A stretch of DNA of 32,156 nucleotides from Phycisphaerae bacterium (GCA_012729395.1 JAAYDF010000118.1:1-32156); one strand, 5' to 3'; counted from the first letter of the stretch, positions 6,311 to 15,420 are shown. Numbers and translations: made by a program. Notes: generated by a model from the letters alone, not told the origin.

Positions 6311-9163
6311 TCACAGCGCCTGGGCGAGCAGCTCCGCCATGTGCAGCGGCTTGGCGGTCGTCAGATGAGTGATCTGATGTCGGCAGCTCGTACCCGAGGC
6401 CACCAGTTCCGTCCCCGGCTCCAGTGCGTTGATCTTGTCGACCAGCGGCTGGGCGACCTGTCGCGACAATTCGTACTTGCTCTTGAGCATCCCGAACGCC
6501 CCAGCCATGCCGCAACAAGCGGTTTCAAGCAGTCGCACTTGGGCTCCGGGAATCTTGCCGGCAAGTCGCGGCAGCAGGTTCACATCGCCCAGGGCCTTGG
6601 TGTGGCAGTGCCCGTGGATCGCGACGCGCAACCCGTCCTTGCGGAAGGGGATCGCCGCGGGGTCGCGCTCCAACAGACCGAAGATGAAATCCTCGAAGGA
6701 CACGCAGCGCGGGGCCACCCGCTCGGCATTGGGTATGTGCAGGTTGAGGTAGTCGTCGATGAACATCGAGTGGCACGACGGCTCAAGAAAGATGATCGGC
6801 TCATCGCCGCCCTGCTCCATAAACATGCTCACGTTGTGGCGACCCAGCCGGTCCACCATATCGAGCACGCCCCGGCTCATCGCAGGCCGACCGCAGCACT
6901 TGCGACCCTCCGCCAGCGCGATCTCGAAACCCGCCGCCTCAAGAACCTTCACCGCCGCCTGCCCAATGTGCGGCTCGTTGTAGCGCACCCAGGTGTCGTC
7001 CCAGAGGATCACACGCCCCCTCGTGGACCGGGTGGACTTGCTCACGGAGCTTCCCGACCCGCCCTTGCGGTGGCGGGCAAACCATCGGTCGAACCGCTGC
7101 CGCGCGTAAGCCGGCATGGGCCGATCCGGAGTAAAACCCAGAACCAGAGCCATCAACTGACGCGCAAGCGACAAACGCATCACCGCGTTGACCATCGGAG
7201 CCAACAGCCCCGCGTTCATTCGGCCCAGCAGGTCGGCGTTCGCGATAAGGCGATCCAGCAGAGGAACGCCCGACCGCCGATGCCGCGCGTGATTCAGATC
7301 CGCCTTGAGCTGGGCAATATCCACGTTCGACGGACATTCCGTCTTGCACGCCTTGCAGGACAAGCAGTTGTCCAGGGCGGTGCCTAGCTCTTTGGAGGCC
7401 AAGGGATCGCCGGTGCCCAGTCGGCCCTCCAGGGTGGCCCGGATGGTATTGGCCCGGCCGCGAGGAGACATGATCTCCTCCTGCGTCACGATGAACGTCG
7501 GGCACATGACCGGCAGATCCTTACGGCACCCGCCGCACCCGTTGCATTGTTCGAGATTGGCGACGAAGGAGCCGTCGCGTTCGACGTAGCCTAGGACGGG
7601 CAGGAAGGGCAACTCGATACGACGCCCCGGCCCGGTCCGCAGGCAGCGGTCGATCCGATAGCGGCCGTCGTCGATGAGCTTGCCGGGGTTGAGCACCTGC
7701 CGCGGGTCGAAGAGGGCTTTGATGTGCCGCGTCACCGCCTGCAACTGCTCGCCGAGCTGCTCCGCCAGATACTCCGTCCGGGCAATGCCCACGCCGTGCT
7801 CCGACGCCAGCGAGCCCTTGAACTGCTTGCAGAGGGCCGAGACTTCGTCGGTGATCTGCCGGTACTGGGCCACGCCCTCGGCCGTGTGCAGGTCCACCTT
7901 GGGCCGGACGTGCAGTTCGCCCGAGGCCGCGTGGCCGTAGAACGAACCCTGCACACCAACCCGCTTGAACAGATCCATCAGCCCATTGACGTACTCCGGC
8001 AACTGGTGCGGACGGACGCAGACATCCTCAATGCCGGGCGTCGGCTTCGCCGAGCCCTTGCAGCCGGTCAGCAGCGATAACCCCTGCTTGCGAACCTGCC
8101 AAACCAGCTCCTGCTCACGAGGGTCGCGGCAAATCAGCCGCCGCAGGCCAACCTGTCGCCGTCCGATCGCCGCCAGCTTCTCGTCGACATCGTCGTAGAA
8201 CTCGACGATCAAGATCGACTCGCACGGCTCCTCGTCCAGCCGCATCAGCGAGCGCGCCGCCTTGAACGCCAACTGCCCTTTGGTCTGGTCAAACAGCAGT
8301 CGGTCGATGTGCTCGATGGCCACCGGCTTGAGATCCAGGAACTCGACCGTCGCTTGCATCGCCTCGGGGATCGAGGCAAAGAAGAAAATGGCCAGCCCCT
8401 TCTCCCGGGGCACAGGCACGATGTCCAGCTCCGCGGAGATGATCCCCGCCAGCGTGCCCTCGCTGCCGCCGATGAGTTTGCTCAAATCGCCCGGCTCGCG
8501 AAGGTAGTCGTCCAAGCCGTAGCCCGGCCAGCGCTTCGGCATGTCATCGGGCAGGCGTTCACGGATAAGGTCGACATGCGGCCCGATCAGCCGGTCCGCC
8601 GCCGCCCGGATATCCGCCAAGCCGTCACAACCCCGACCAACGGTGGCCACCGTCCCGTCCGCCAGCACCACGTCCACACTCGCGACGTGATCCACCGTCG
8701 TCCCGTACCGCGGCGTCCGGGCTCCCGATGAGTTGCTCGCAATCATGCCGCCCAGCGTAGCCCGCGAGCTGGTCGCCACGTCCGGCCCAAATGTCAAACC
8801 GTGCGGCTTGAGAACTGCGTTGAGCTGATCGAGGACCACGCCCGGACCAACGCGAACCGTCCGGGCTTCCAGGTTCAAGTCGGTCACTTGCCGGGTGTAC
8901 CGGGCAAAGTCGACCACCAGCCCGTCGCCCACCGCCCCGCCCGCCAGGCCGGTCCCCGCCCCTCGCGGAATAACCGACAAGTCGGCGTCCGCGGCGGCAC
9001 GCAGCAGCGTCGACGCTTCGTCCGCGTTTCGCGGAAATGCCACCCCGACCGGCCGAATCTGATAAATCGAGGCGTCGGTCGAGTACAAGGCCCGCGTGAG
9101 ATCGTCAAATCGCAACTCGCAGGCTGTCGCCCGCGCCAAAGACGCTTTCAGTGTTGTACTCAT
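6311..9163 (-). CDS. FAD-linked oxidase / iron-sulfur fusion protein (GlcD-GlcF or YdiJ-like 2-hydroxyacid dehydrogenase)
   Basis: This 950-residue protein fuses a flavin subunit to an iron-sulfur subunit and would oxidise a 2-hydroxyacid such as D-lactate, glycolate or 2-hydroxyglutarate, passing electrons to the respiratory chain at the membrane. The PCMH-type FAD domain comes first, with RGAGTGLAGG at 67-76, followed by the FAD-oxidase C-terminal domain to about 460. Two 4Fe-4S clusters follow: CNGCGGC starting at C540 with a later CP, and CLSCKACKTECP starting at C600. Two CCG-domain motifs, CCGRPA at 756 and CCGMAG at 883, complete the GlcF part. Length matches YdiJ-type fusions. The ATG at 9163 is chosen over 9190 because a perfect TATAAT sits between them. 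No ribosome binding site is visible. The substrate cannot be fixed from sequence alone. Confidence 0.9.
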   Translation of the reverse strand: MSTTLKASLARATACELRFDDLTRALYSTDASIYQIRPVGVAFPRNADEASTLLRAAADADLSVIPRGAGTGLAGGAVGDGLVVDFARYTRQVTDLNLEARTVRVGPGVVLDQLNAVLKPHGLTFGPDVATSSRATLGGMIASNSSGARTPRYGTTVDHVASVDVVLADGTVATVGRGCDGLADIRAAADRLIGPHVDLIRERLPDDMPKRWPGYGLDDYLREPGDLSKLIGGSEGTLAGIISAELDIVPVPREKGLAIFFFASIPEAMQATVEFLDLKPVAIEHIDRLLFDQTKGQLAFKAARSLMRLDEEPCESILIVEFYDDVDEKLAAIGRRQVGLRRLICRDPREQELVWQVRKQGLSLLTGCKGSAKPTPGIEDVCVRPHQLPEYVNGLMDLFKRVGVQGSFYGHAASGELHVRPKVDLHTAEGVAQYRQITDEVSALCKQFKGSLASEHGVGIARTEYLAEQLGEQLQAVTRHIKALFDPRQVLNPGKLIDDGRYRIDRCLRTGPGRRIELPFLPVLGYVERDGSFVANLEQCNGCGGCRKDLPVMCPTFIVTQEEIMSPRGRANTIRATLEGRLGTGDPLASKELGTALDNCLSCKACKTECPSNVDIAQLKADLNHARHRRSGVPLLDRLIANADLLGRMNAGLLAPMVNAVMRLSLARQLMALVLGFTPDRPMPAYARQRFDRWFARHRKGGSGSSVSKSTRSTRGRVILWDDTWVRYNEPHIGQAAVKVLEAAGFEIALAEGRKCCGRPAMSRGVLDMVDRLGRHNVSMFMEQGGDEPIIFLEPSCHSMFIDDYLNLHIPNAERVAPRCVSFEDFIFGLLERDPAAIPFRKDGLRVAIHGHCHTKALGDVNLLPRLAGKIPGAQVRLLETACCGMAGAFGMLKSKYELSRQVAQPLVDKINALEPGTELVASGTSCRHQITHLTTAKPLHMAELLAQAL

Positions 9164-9172
9164 AGGCGGGGT

Positions 9173-9178
9173 ATTATA
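9173..9178 (-). promoter_or_regulatory. Consensus -10 box close to a start codon
   Basis: On the minus strand TATAAT occupies 9178 to 9173 and its last base is 9 bases before the ATG at 9163. A transcript starting about 7 bases after it would have almost no leader, and there is no Shine-Dalgarno sequence. No good -35 hexamer is seen at 16-18 bases. It therefore looks like a -10 element driving a leaderless or near-leaderless mRNA for the GlcD-GlcF fusion. Confidence 0.42.
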
Positions 9179-9331
9179 GCGAAAACCCACGCCGGTGGTG
9201 CAGCAGCCCCACGCTCGCGACCATCCGCGGGTTGGCGCTCAACGCTGCCCCAAACCCACGGCTCGACGGACCCGCAAGCCAAGCCCTTCCTCCGTTGTGG
9301 CCCGCCGTTTCCCGGAACGCAAGGTGATCGG

Positions 9332-10705
9332 TCATTTCGTTTTCAGCGTCACACTGAAGTAATAGTAGTTGTGGTCCACAGGGAACAGGCAATCAATGAC
9401 GTCGTCCCGCACAGAGCCGTTCCGAGGGCAGGACACGGCCAAGCCTGCGTAGGTCGGAGTGAGGCCGGTGTCGAACCGCTTCTCCCCAGCCAGGGTGTAG
9501 CCCAACCCCTGGTCATCGGTAGCGCCCCATATCCGCACGCGGGCCGTCTCCCGATAGGGCATCGCGATGATGTAATGGCGGCCACACGTGGATTGGGCCA
9601 TCCGCATCGCGTGTGCGTCTTGGAACCCCAGCAGCTCGTTGTGCACACAGCTGAACTGGCGATCGTACATCGCATGGCGCTGAACGCTGCCCGACACACC
9701 GTTGTTGTCGTCCGACATGTACAGGACGTGCAGGTGACCCCGCGTGTCCACGTAGGCATCCCCCTGGGCATTGTTCTGCACGTTGGGATAGAGGCCCGCC
9801 TTCTTATCGTAAACCGCGTTCTCCACATCCACCGTCGTGTATGCGGGCGAGGTCAGGTCGCGGATGAGAAACAGCCGTAGCTCATCCCAAACGTAGTTGG
9901 CGTCGATCTTGCGGTTGGTATCCGCCGGCGTGATGCCGGCAGTCGCGTTCTTGATATCACGTTCGGAAAGGATGATCATGCCGCCCCGGCCATCCGCGAA
10001 GCAGTAGTTGTAGCAGTGACGATACCGCAAGTCGATCACGACGGGGCGGGGAAGCCACGCCATGGTAGCCAGATCAAAGGTGAACCAGGCAAAGTAGCCC
10101 GGCGCGTCTCCGCCGCTGTAGACGGCGTAGATTCTCTTCTGAGCCCAATCGATACCCGCGGAGCTGTAGCCGAAGCTGGTCCCGTGACCAAAGGGAATCT
10201 CGGCACAATGATGGGTCACTGTACCGCTTTCCCGATCAAGATGATGGATGCACAAGGAGGCGCGTTCTCTCCCATCGACGGAGACGACGCCGGCGGCCAA
10301 GACATGGACGTTCTCTTGAGCGTCGCTCAACACATGGACGCTATTGGCCCCGGTGAGAGGGGTGGCGGCGCTATGCAGGAGTGAGGCCGAACCCTCACGG
10401 ATGCGAACCAGATGGAAAACCGTACCGCCCTCTTTGTCTTCGGCGAGGAAGGAAGCGTAGGCTCCGTGGGAGGTATGGCAGATACGACTCTGGGTGCCAC
10501 CGTGGGTGCCCCTGCCGCAGGAGACCACGCCACAAGCCGCGTGGAGGTCGAGCAAATCGGAGATGACGACAGAGCCGGCAGCCGGTCGCGTCGCGGATGT
10601 CTGGTTGGCCGTCGAGAGCAACTCCCGCGATGGCGCCGCCGCGAGACAGGGGAGAAAACCATAAAGAAGCAGCATAACGATGAACACAACGGTCCTGTGT
10701 CTCAT
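9332..10705 (-). CDS. Secreted BNR-repeat-like protein of unknown function
   Basis: This 457-residue protein starts with a clear Sec signal peptide (basic start, hydrophobic stretch, cleavage probably after an AAA near residue 24). The mature part has repeated short blocks with GYSSAG, YAVYSGGD, YAWFTFD-like beta strands and aspartate-rich turns, in the style of six-bladed BNR or sialidase-like propeller proteins often annotated next to planctomycete glycosidases. I see no full set of sialidase catalytic residues, so enzymatic activity is not claimed. The start at 10705 has GGGAG about 8 bases upstream; an ATG 18 bases earlier lacks this. It lies between two genes on the same strand and could share their transcript, although gaps of 168 and 196 bases make separate promoters possible. 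Confidence 0.6.
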   Translation of the reverse strand: MRHRTVVFIVMLLLYGFLPCLAAAPSRELLSTANQTSATRPAAGSVVISDLLDLHAACGVVSCGRGTHGGTQSRICHTSHGAYASFLAEDKEGGTVFHLVRIREGSASLLHSAATPLTGANSVHVLSDAQENVHVLAAGVVSVDGRERASLCIHHLDRESGTVTHHCAEIPFGHGTSFGYSSAGIDWAQKRIYAVYSGGDAPGYFAWFTFDLATMAWLPRPVVIDLRYRHCYNYCFADGRGGMIILSERDIKNATAGITPADTNRKIDANYVWDELRLFLIRDLTSPAYTTVDVENAVYDKKAGLYPNVQNNAQGDAYVDTRGHLHVLYMSDDNNGVSGSVQRHAMYDRQFSCVHNELLGFQDAHAMRMAQSTCGRHYIIAMPYRETARVRIWGATDDQGLGYTLAGEKRFDTGLTPTYAGLAVSCPRNGSVRDDVIDCLFPVDHNYYYFSVTLKTK

Positions 10706-10870
10706 CTCAGGAACTCCCGCCACACATCAAGTCCAATCACGCATCACCCGGGCCGAGGTCGCCTCGCTGGGCTCTCTAAGCCTATTCATGCCGCCACGAA
10801 GATTGGCACAGCAGGCGCGCACGGCCCTCAAAACTGCGCCGTACACGCCTGCATGTCCCACCACATAGTA

Positions 10871-10887
10871 GCCGCTCAAGCAGCGGC
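10871..10887. repeat. Hairpin downstream of the DUF1080 gene
   Basis: GCCGCT at 10871-10876 pairs with AGCGGC at 10882-10887 around a 5-base loop, just past the end of the minus-strand DUF1080 gene. There is no T-run, so it is at best a weak or factor-dependent terminator. Its core resembles the CCGCTAC elements in the repeat at 15421-15541. Confidence 0.3.
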
Positions 10888-10901
10888 CACCCCGCTGACG
10901 A

Positions 10902-12215
10902 TCATTCCGCAGCCGGTGTGATAATGATCTTGCGGTACTCGATCTTGCCGTGGTCGCCCTGAAGATAGATGGGGCCAGGCTCATGCTCGTTGCTGTCCAA
11001 CGCCCCGCCGGTAATGCCCTCAATCTCCTGGTTATCGATGATGCGAACGCCATTGTGGTCCACCGTGATGTACTGCCCAATGAGCGTCGCATCATAAGTC
11101 TGCCACTCGCCGGCCGGCTTGGACGCGTTGGTGCTGGGCGTGATCCGACTGTACAGCCCGCCGCACCGACCGCTGGCCGGTTCCTGACCAAAGCTGTCCT
11201 CTATCTGGATTTCGTAACGCCCACGCAGATAAACCCCGCTGTTCCCGTGCTTGGGCACCCGGAACTCAACGTGCAACTTGAAGTCGGCGAACTTGCGCTC
11301 GCTGACGATGTTCGCCCCGCCCGGGGTCATCATCACTCCATCCTCAACCGTCCACCGGAAGTCCCCCTCCTTGCCCAGCGGCTTCCAGCCTTCCAGATCC
11401 TTGCCGTTGAACAGCGCGATGGGCTCGCCCCACTGCCGCTGCCGCTGCCCGGTGAACTCTGCGGGACCGCGTCGCCCTTGCCGAGTCTGCGGCGTTGCCT
11501 GGGCATCCTCAGTGACTGACTCCTGGTGATCAGCACCGGCCCGTCCACGCCGCTCGCCTCGTTCCGCAGTTCCACGCCCACGCGGTTGAAAACGAACGCT
11601 CCCCTCCAGCACGTCGCCCTTGACCTTAGCTTCGTAACGCCGGGACGCATTCTCCTCACCGACCATGAAACTCAGTACACCGTCCTTCAACGTCGCGTCC
11701 CGAAGCGGCAACTCCGCCCGAGCAACCAACTTGCCCGTGATCTCGCCACCCTTCTGCTGCAGGGTCAGAACCTGCTTCTGCTCGGTCTCGCCGCGGTGAA
11801 TGACCAGATCCCAGGTACCCGTCACGTCGATCCGCGGAACAGACCGCTTGGCCGTCCATTCATGCTTATGGTCCTGCCACTCGCGAGTCCCACTCATTGC
11901 GTCGCCTTTGAGCGTGCCCGTGTAGGTGTAGCTCGGGCGGCCATCCACATCGACAACCACTGACTGGAAGGTCACCCGGTCGCCCTCCACCCCGACCTCG
12001 CCAATGTCGTACACACCTCCCACCTCGGAACAGAAACGGCCACGGTACTTGCCATCCTCCTCGCGAACCTCCATCCACGAGGGCCTAGTCTTGCCGTCCA
12101 CGGTGATGGTGACGTTCCACCGCCCCACGATCGGTGCCGTATCCGCCTGTGCGGAGGCAAGAACAACACAGGTCACAGCCATAGCCAAGGTCAGCGTTAC
12201 ACTAAATCGATGCAT
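10902..12215 (-). CDS. Secreted DUF1080 (3-keto-disaccharide hydrolase-type) domain protein
   Basis: This 437-residue protein has a signal peptide (hydrophobic residues 5-22, cleavage near AQA), then two lipocalin-like beta blocks that both begin with a G-x-W pattern (VGRWNVTI near 30 and TGTWDLVI near 120), a charged linker of about 50 residues rich in R, Q and G, and a C-terminal DUF1080 domain from about 245 (FNGKDLEGW). DUF1080 is a concanavalin-like beta sandwich linked to hydrolysis of 3-keto sugars. Its usual features are present: the VEDGVM strand, NSGVYLRGRYEIQI and the C-terminal IEYRKI. The ATG at 12215 has GGAG 8 bases upstream; the open frame extends to 12539 without support. It is probably periplasmic. 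The two N-terminal blocks look like an internal duplication. Substrate is unknown. Confidence 0.85.
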   Translation of the reverse strand: MHRFSVTLTLAMAVTCVVLASAQADTAPIVGRWNVTITVDGKTRPSWMEVREEDGKYRGRFCSEVGGVYDIGEVGVEGDRVTFQSVVVDVDGRPSYTYTGTLKGDAMSGTREWQDHKHEWTAKRSVPRIDVTGTWDLVIHRGETEQKQVLTLQQKGGEITGKLVARAELPLRDATLKDGVLSFMVGEENASRRYEAKVKGDVLEGSVRFQPRGRGTAERGERRGRAGADHQESVTEDAQATPQTRQGRRGPAEFTGQRQRQWGEPIALFNGKDLEGWKPLGKEGDFRWTVEDGVMMTPGGANIVSERKFADFKLHVEFRVPKHGNSGVYLRGRYEIQIEDSFGQEPASGRCGGLYSRITPSTNASKPAGEWQTYDATLIGQYITVDHNGVRIIDNQEIEGITGGALDSNEHEPGPIYLQGDHGKIEYRKIIITPAAE

Positions 12216-12410
12216 GAGCGATTCTCCATACTGTCGGTGCGGCACCGCCAACTCCGTCGCGGCCGCCTTTCGTTCGCCATTGTGCTCCGCGAAAACCCCG
12301 CTGGCAAGCCTGTTGGCTCGCCGAACATGCCCATCGCCCCGCTTGTGCCCCCCCTGTCTCATTAGCTCGATTTGACAACCCGCAGACGTGTACAACTCAC
12401 CCTTCAGCCA

Positions 12411-12416
12411 TATAAT
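12411..12416 (+). promoter_or_regulatory. Consensus -10 box directly before a GTG start
   Basis: TATAAT at 12411-12416 is followed by exactly 7 bases and then GTG at 12424, the distance at which transcription normally begins. This suggests a leaderless transcript for the lipoprotein gene. A TTGACA at 12372-12377 is 33 bases upstream of the box, too far to act as its -35 element. Confidence 0.42.
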
Positions 12417-12423
12417 TGCCGCC

Positions 12424-12999
12424 GTGATACGGACACCGCAATGCCCGCTCGACTGCCGATCCGCCCTGCCGACAGCCATGCTCTGCGCCGCCCTCGCCTC
12501 CCTGCCAGGCTGCGCTCCCCAGGCCCGGCTCACCCTCAAACAACCTCAACTGCCGGGCTGGCAGCAAGAGATGCGACTCGCCAGCGACCAGGTGTACTGG
12601 GCACCCGGCAAAGATAGCGACCACGTATTGGCGGAGTTCCCCCTGCCCGGGGCCACCACCGGCCGACCGTGCTACCTGCTCTACCTCCGCCTGCCGACCG
12701 ATCAGGACAGACCCGCCGTCGGAGCGGGCGACAACGGATTCGTACGCGGCTTCTTCATACAAACACGCGGCGAATTCGCCGGCAAAGCTGAAGTCAAAAC
12801 CGGCGAAGTCCACGTCCGCGGGCGGTCACGTCATCGCGCAGCCACCCGCAAGGTACGCTTCGACCTGCGATGCGAGGACGGTTGCCTCCTCATCGGCGAG
12901 CTGACCGCCACCCGCAACGACTGGCTGATCCAACGCTTCGAAACGCAGCGCAGGCCAGCCGATGTCGAAGAACTGATCCATCCGCCACCAGAACCATGA
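12424..12999 (+). CDS. Putative small lipoprotein beside the GH32 gene
   Basis: Taken from the GTG at 12424 the product has 191 residues. Residues 14-30 form a hydrophobic stretch ending LPGC, a slightly unusual lipobox that would place a lipid on Cys30. The rest is soluble, with alternating beta-like strands and no known motif; I do not recognise the family. The same frame can also start at GTG 12388 or ATG 12478. I chose 12424 because of the TATAAT 7 bases before it, which is inference. The next gene, a fructan hydrolase, starts 73 bases after the stop on the same strand, so a surface role in the same sugar use is possible but not shown. Confidence 0.55.
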   Translation: MIRTPQCPLDCRSALPTAMLCAALASLPGCAPQARLTLKQPQLPGWQQEMRLASDQVYWAPGKDSDHVLAEFPLPGATTGRPCYLLYLRLPTDQDRPAVGAGDNGFVRGFFIQTRGEFAGKAEVKTGEVHVRGRSRHRAATRKVRFDLRCEDGCLLIGELTATRNDWLIQRFETQRRPADVEELIHPPPEP

Positions 13000-13012
13000 C
13001 CGCGGCAATCAG

Positions 13013-13031
13013 GCGAGGCAAACCGCCTCGC
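13013..13031 (+). repeat. Hairpin between lipoprotein and GH32 genes
   Basis: GCGAGGC at 13013-13019 pairs perfectly with GCCTCGC at 13025-13031 around a 5-base loop, 42 bases before the GH32 start. Without a T-run it is not an intrinsic terminator. It could stabilise or separate the two parts of a shared transcript. Confidence 0.35.
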
Positions 13032-13072
13032 AACACTAACGGAAAGCAAACGCAGAAAGCCTGAGGAATATC

Positions 13073-14572
13073 ATGTGTCAACACCGACCGACCATCACAC
13101 CGTGGCTGCTCTCCGCCATACTGGTAAGCTGCCTCCTGACAAACACAACCGCGCGGGCGGATGAACAAACCGCACCTCCGCCGGAACCAGCCAGCACCGC
13201 ACCAGACAGCCAAACCGGTGCACCGCTCTACGACCAACTCTACCGCCCGCAGTTTCACTTCACCGCCGCACGCAACTGGCTCAATGACCCCAATGGACTC
13301 GTGTTCTACAAAGGCGAGTATCACCTCTTCTTCCAACATAACCCGATCGGCATCGCCTGGGGCAACATGACCTGGGGCCACGCGATCAGCACCGATCTCG
13401 TGCACTGGCGGCAACTGCCCAACGCCCTCGAACCCGACGCCCTCGGTACCATGTTCTCCGGGTCCGCCGTCGTGGACTGGCCCAACAGCGCGGGCTTCCA
13501 GCAAGGCACGGAGAAAACCCTGGTCGCCATCTACACCGCCGCCGGCGGGACATCCGACGCGTCCAAAGGCCAGCCGTTCACCCAATGCATCGCCTACAGC
13601 AACGACCGCGGCCGCTCCTGGACTAAGTACGCAGGCAACCCCGTCCTGCCACACCTCGTCGGAAGTAACCGCGACCCCAAAGTGGTCTGGCATCAACCGT
13701 CCCGACACTGGATCATGGCCCTGTTCATGGACGGGAACACCTTCGCCCTCTTCAACTCGCCCGACCTCAAACAATGGAACCGCCTGCACGACATCAACAT
13801 GCCCGACTCGTCGGAATGCCCCGACTTCTTCGAGATGCCCGTCACCGGTGAGCCCGGCTCCCGCAAGTGGGTCCTTACCGCCGCCAACGGACGCTACTTC
13901 GTCGGAACCTTCGACGGCCAACGCTTCACACCCGAAACCGGACCGCACCCCAGCGACCTCGGAGCGAACTTCTACGCCGTGCAAACCTACAGCGATATCC
14001 CGCCCACCGACGACCGACGCATCCAGATCGCTTGGATGGCCGGCGCCAAGTACCCCGACATGCCCTTCAACCAGCAAATGAGCTTCCCCTGCGAACTCAC
14101 CCTGCACCGTTCACCCGAAGGACTGCGCCTCCGCCGCCAGCCCGTACGCGAAATCGAGCGGCTCTACACCCCCCCACACAACCTGGCCAGCCAAACACTG
14201 CATCCAGGCCAAAACCCGCTCGCCGACCTGCAAGGCGACCTGTTCGACATCCAGGCCCAGTGGAACCCGCAAGAGGCGGAAACGTGCGGCTTCGTCATCC
14301 GCGGCGAAAGAGTCACCTACGATGTCAAACAGCATCAACTGACCTGCCTCGGCCGCAGCGCCGAGCTGCAGCCCATCGAGGGCAAGATCGAGCTGCGCAT
14401 CCTGGTCGACCGCAGCTCGATCGAGATCTTCGCCAACGCCGGCCGCGTGAGCATGTCCTCCTGCTTCCTGCCCAAACCCGAGGACCACTCACTGGCCGCA
14501 TTCGCCACCGGTGGCCCGGTGCAAATGACCTCACTCCGTGTCCACCGCTTACGCTCCGCCTGGCAGCAGTGA
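13073..14572 (+). CDS. Secreted glycoside hydrolase family 32 (fructanase / levanase type)
   Basis: This 499-residue enzyme would cleave beta-fructoside bonds in levan, inulin or sucrose outside the cytoplasm. It has a signal peptide (about residues 1-29, ending TARA). The five-bladed propeller begins at about 57 with the hallmark WLNDPNG, whose Asp72 is the nucleophile. RDP at 200-202 stabilises the transition state and ECPD contains the acid/base Glu248. The C-terminal beta-sandwich module is present from about 390 and includes LVDRSSIEIF. Length is normal for family members such as SacC. The ATG at 13073 follows GAGG by 6 bases. Neighbouring genes on the same strand are a putative lipoprotein and a cyclase-family hydrolase. 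Exo- or endo-action and substrate cannot be read from these motifs. Confidence 0.95.
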   Translation: MCQHRPTITPWLLSAILVSCLLTNTTARADEQTAPPPEPASTAPDSQTGAPLYDQLYRPQFHFTAARNWLNDPNGLVFYKGEYHLFFQHNPIGIAWGNMTWGHAISTDLVHWRQLPNALEPDALGTMFSGSAVVDWPNSAGFQQGTEKTLVAIYTAAGGTSDASKGQPFTQCIAYSNDRGRSWTKYAGNPVLPHLVGSNRDPKVVWHQPSRHWIMALFMDGNTFALFNSPDLKQWNRLHDINMPDSSECPDFFEMPVTGEPGSRKWVLTAANGRYFVGTFDGQRFTPETGPHPSDLGANFYAVQTYSDIPPTDDRRIQIAWMAGAKYPDMPFNQQMSFPCELTLHRSPEGLRLRRQPVREIERLYTPPHNLASQTLHPGQNPLADLQGDLFDIQAQWNPQEAETCGFVIRGERVTYDVKQHQLTCLGRSAELQPIEGKIELRILVDRSSIEIFANAGRVSMSSCFLPKPEDHSLAAFATGGPVQMTSLRVHRLRSAWQQ

Positions 14573-14640
14573 GGCATGGGCACCGCTGGCCAACCGAACA
14601 GCCGTGGCCGGCCGATGCGTGCCGGCACCACAGACAGATT

Positions 14641-14668
14641 TTGACGAACGAGCCGTACCGGAGAGAAT
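14641..14668 (+). promoter_or_regulatory. Putative promoter of the cyclase-family gene
   Basis: TTGACG at 14641-14646 matches the -35 consensus at five of six positions. GAGAAT at 14663-14668 follows after 16 bases and matches the -10 consensus at four of six. The predicted transcript would have a leader of about 70 bases, ending in AAGGAA just upstream of the ATG at 14744. Confidence 0.42.
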
Positions 14669-14743
14669 AGAGAACGCAAGACCGGCAGGAAAACCACAAC
14701 GAGAAGGCGGAACCCCGCCGGCCGGTCACGCAAGGAACACGCG

Positions 14744-15397
14744 ATGGCCGAGTGGATTGATGTCACCCGCCCGCTAACCCACGACCTCATCGGTTGGCCG
14801 GGCGATCCGCCGTTCGAGTTACGCCGGATCAGCCACATCACCGGACCCAATACCTGCAACCTCAGCGAGATACGAACCAGTCTGCACGTCGGCACGCACC
14901 TGGACGCACCGCTGCACTTCATCCCCGACGGGCTCGACGTCGCCGACCTGCCGTTGTGGCGACTCTGCGGACCGGCCACCGTCGTCGTCGTCGAGGCCCA
15001 ACGCGATGTGCAACCCGACGACTTGGCCAAAGCGAACGTCACCCCCGGCGACCGCGTCCTGCTCCGAACCGCCAACGAGTCCCTCTGGCGCGAGCGAGTC
15101 TTCAACGAGGGCTTCTTCGCCATCAGCGGCGACGCCGCCCAATGGCTTGCGCAGGCCCACACCCCCCTGGTCGGCATCGACTACCTCTCCGCGGACGGCT
15201 ACCGCACCGTCCACAAAGCCGCCCACTACGCCCTGTTGGGTGCTGGCATCCCTATCATCGAGGGACTGGACCTCTCCGCCGTCGCCCCCGGCCGTTATGA
15301 GCTCGTCGCCCTCCCCCTGCGCATCCCCGGCGGCGACGGTAGCCCTGCACGCGTCGTCCTGCGGCCCCTGCCAAACACTCTCTCCCTGAACGACTGA
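14744..15397 (+). CDS. Cyclase-family metal-dependent hydrolase (kynurenine formamidase-like)
   Basis: This 217-residue cytoplasmic protein belongs to the cyclase family (PF04199), which includes kynurenine formamidase KynB and isatin hydrolase. The signature HVGTHLDAPLHF at 48-59 provides metal-binding His48, His52, Asp54 and His58. DYLSADG and the later HYALLGAGIPIIEGL are also typical of the family. It is preceded by AAGGAA at a usable distance and has its own candidate promoter. No tryptophan-pathway genes are next to it, so a specific kynurenine role is not supported; hydrolysis of some cyclic amide or lactone is the safe statement. Confidence 0.88.
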   Translation: MAEWIDVTRPLTHDLIGWPGDPPFELRRISHITGPNTCNLSEIRTSLHVGTHLDAPLHFIPDGLDVADLPLWRLCGPATVVVVEAQRDVQPDDLAKANVTPGDRVLLRTANESLWRERVFNEGFFAISGDAAQWLAQAHTPLVGIDYLSADGYRTVHKAAHYALLGAGIPIIEGLDLSAVAPGRYELVALPLRIPGGDGSPARVVLRPLPNTLSLND

Positions 15398-15420
15398 ACC
15401 ACGCACTCAAGCAGTTCACG

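Noticed and set aside
6258-6314. 18-codon minus-strand frame overlapping the GlcD-GlcF stop by GTGA
   Set aside because: Too short to judge. It may be a chance frame between the fusion gene and the ppk2 scar.
12372-12416. Classical promoter made of TTGACA and TATAAT
   Set aside because: The two hexamers are 33 bases apart, about twice the usable spacing.
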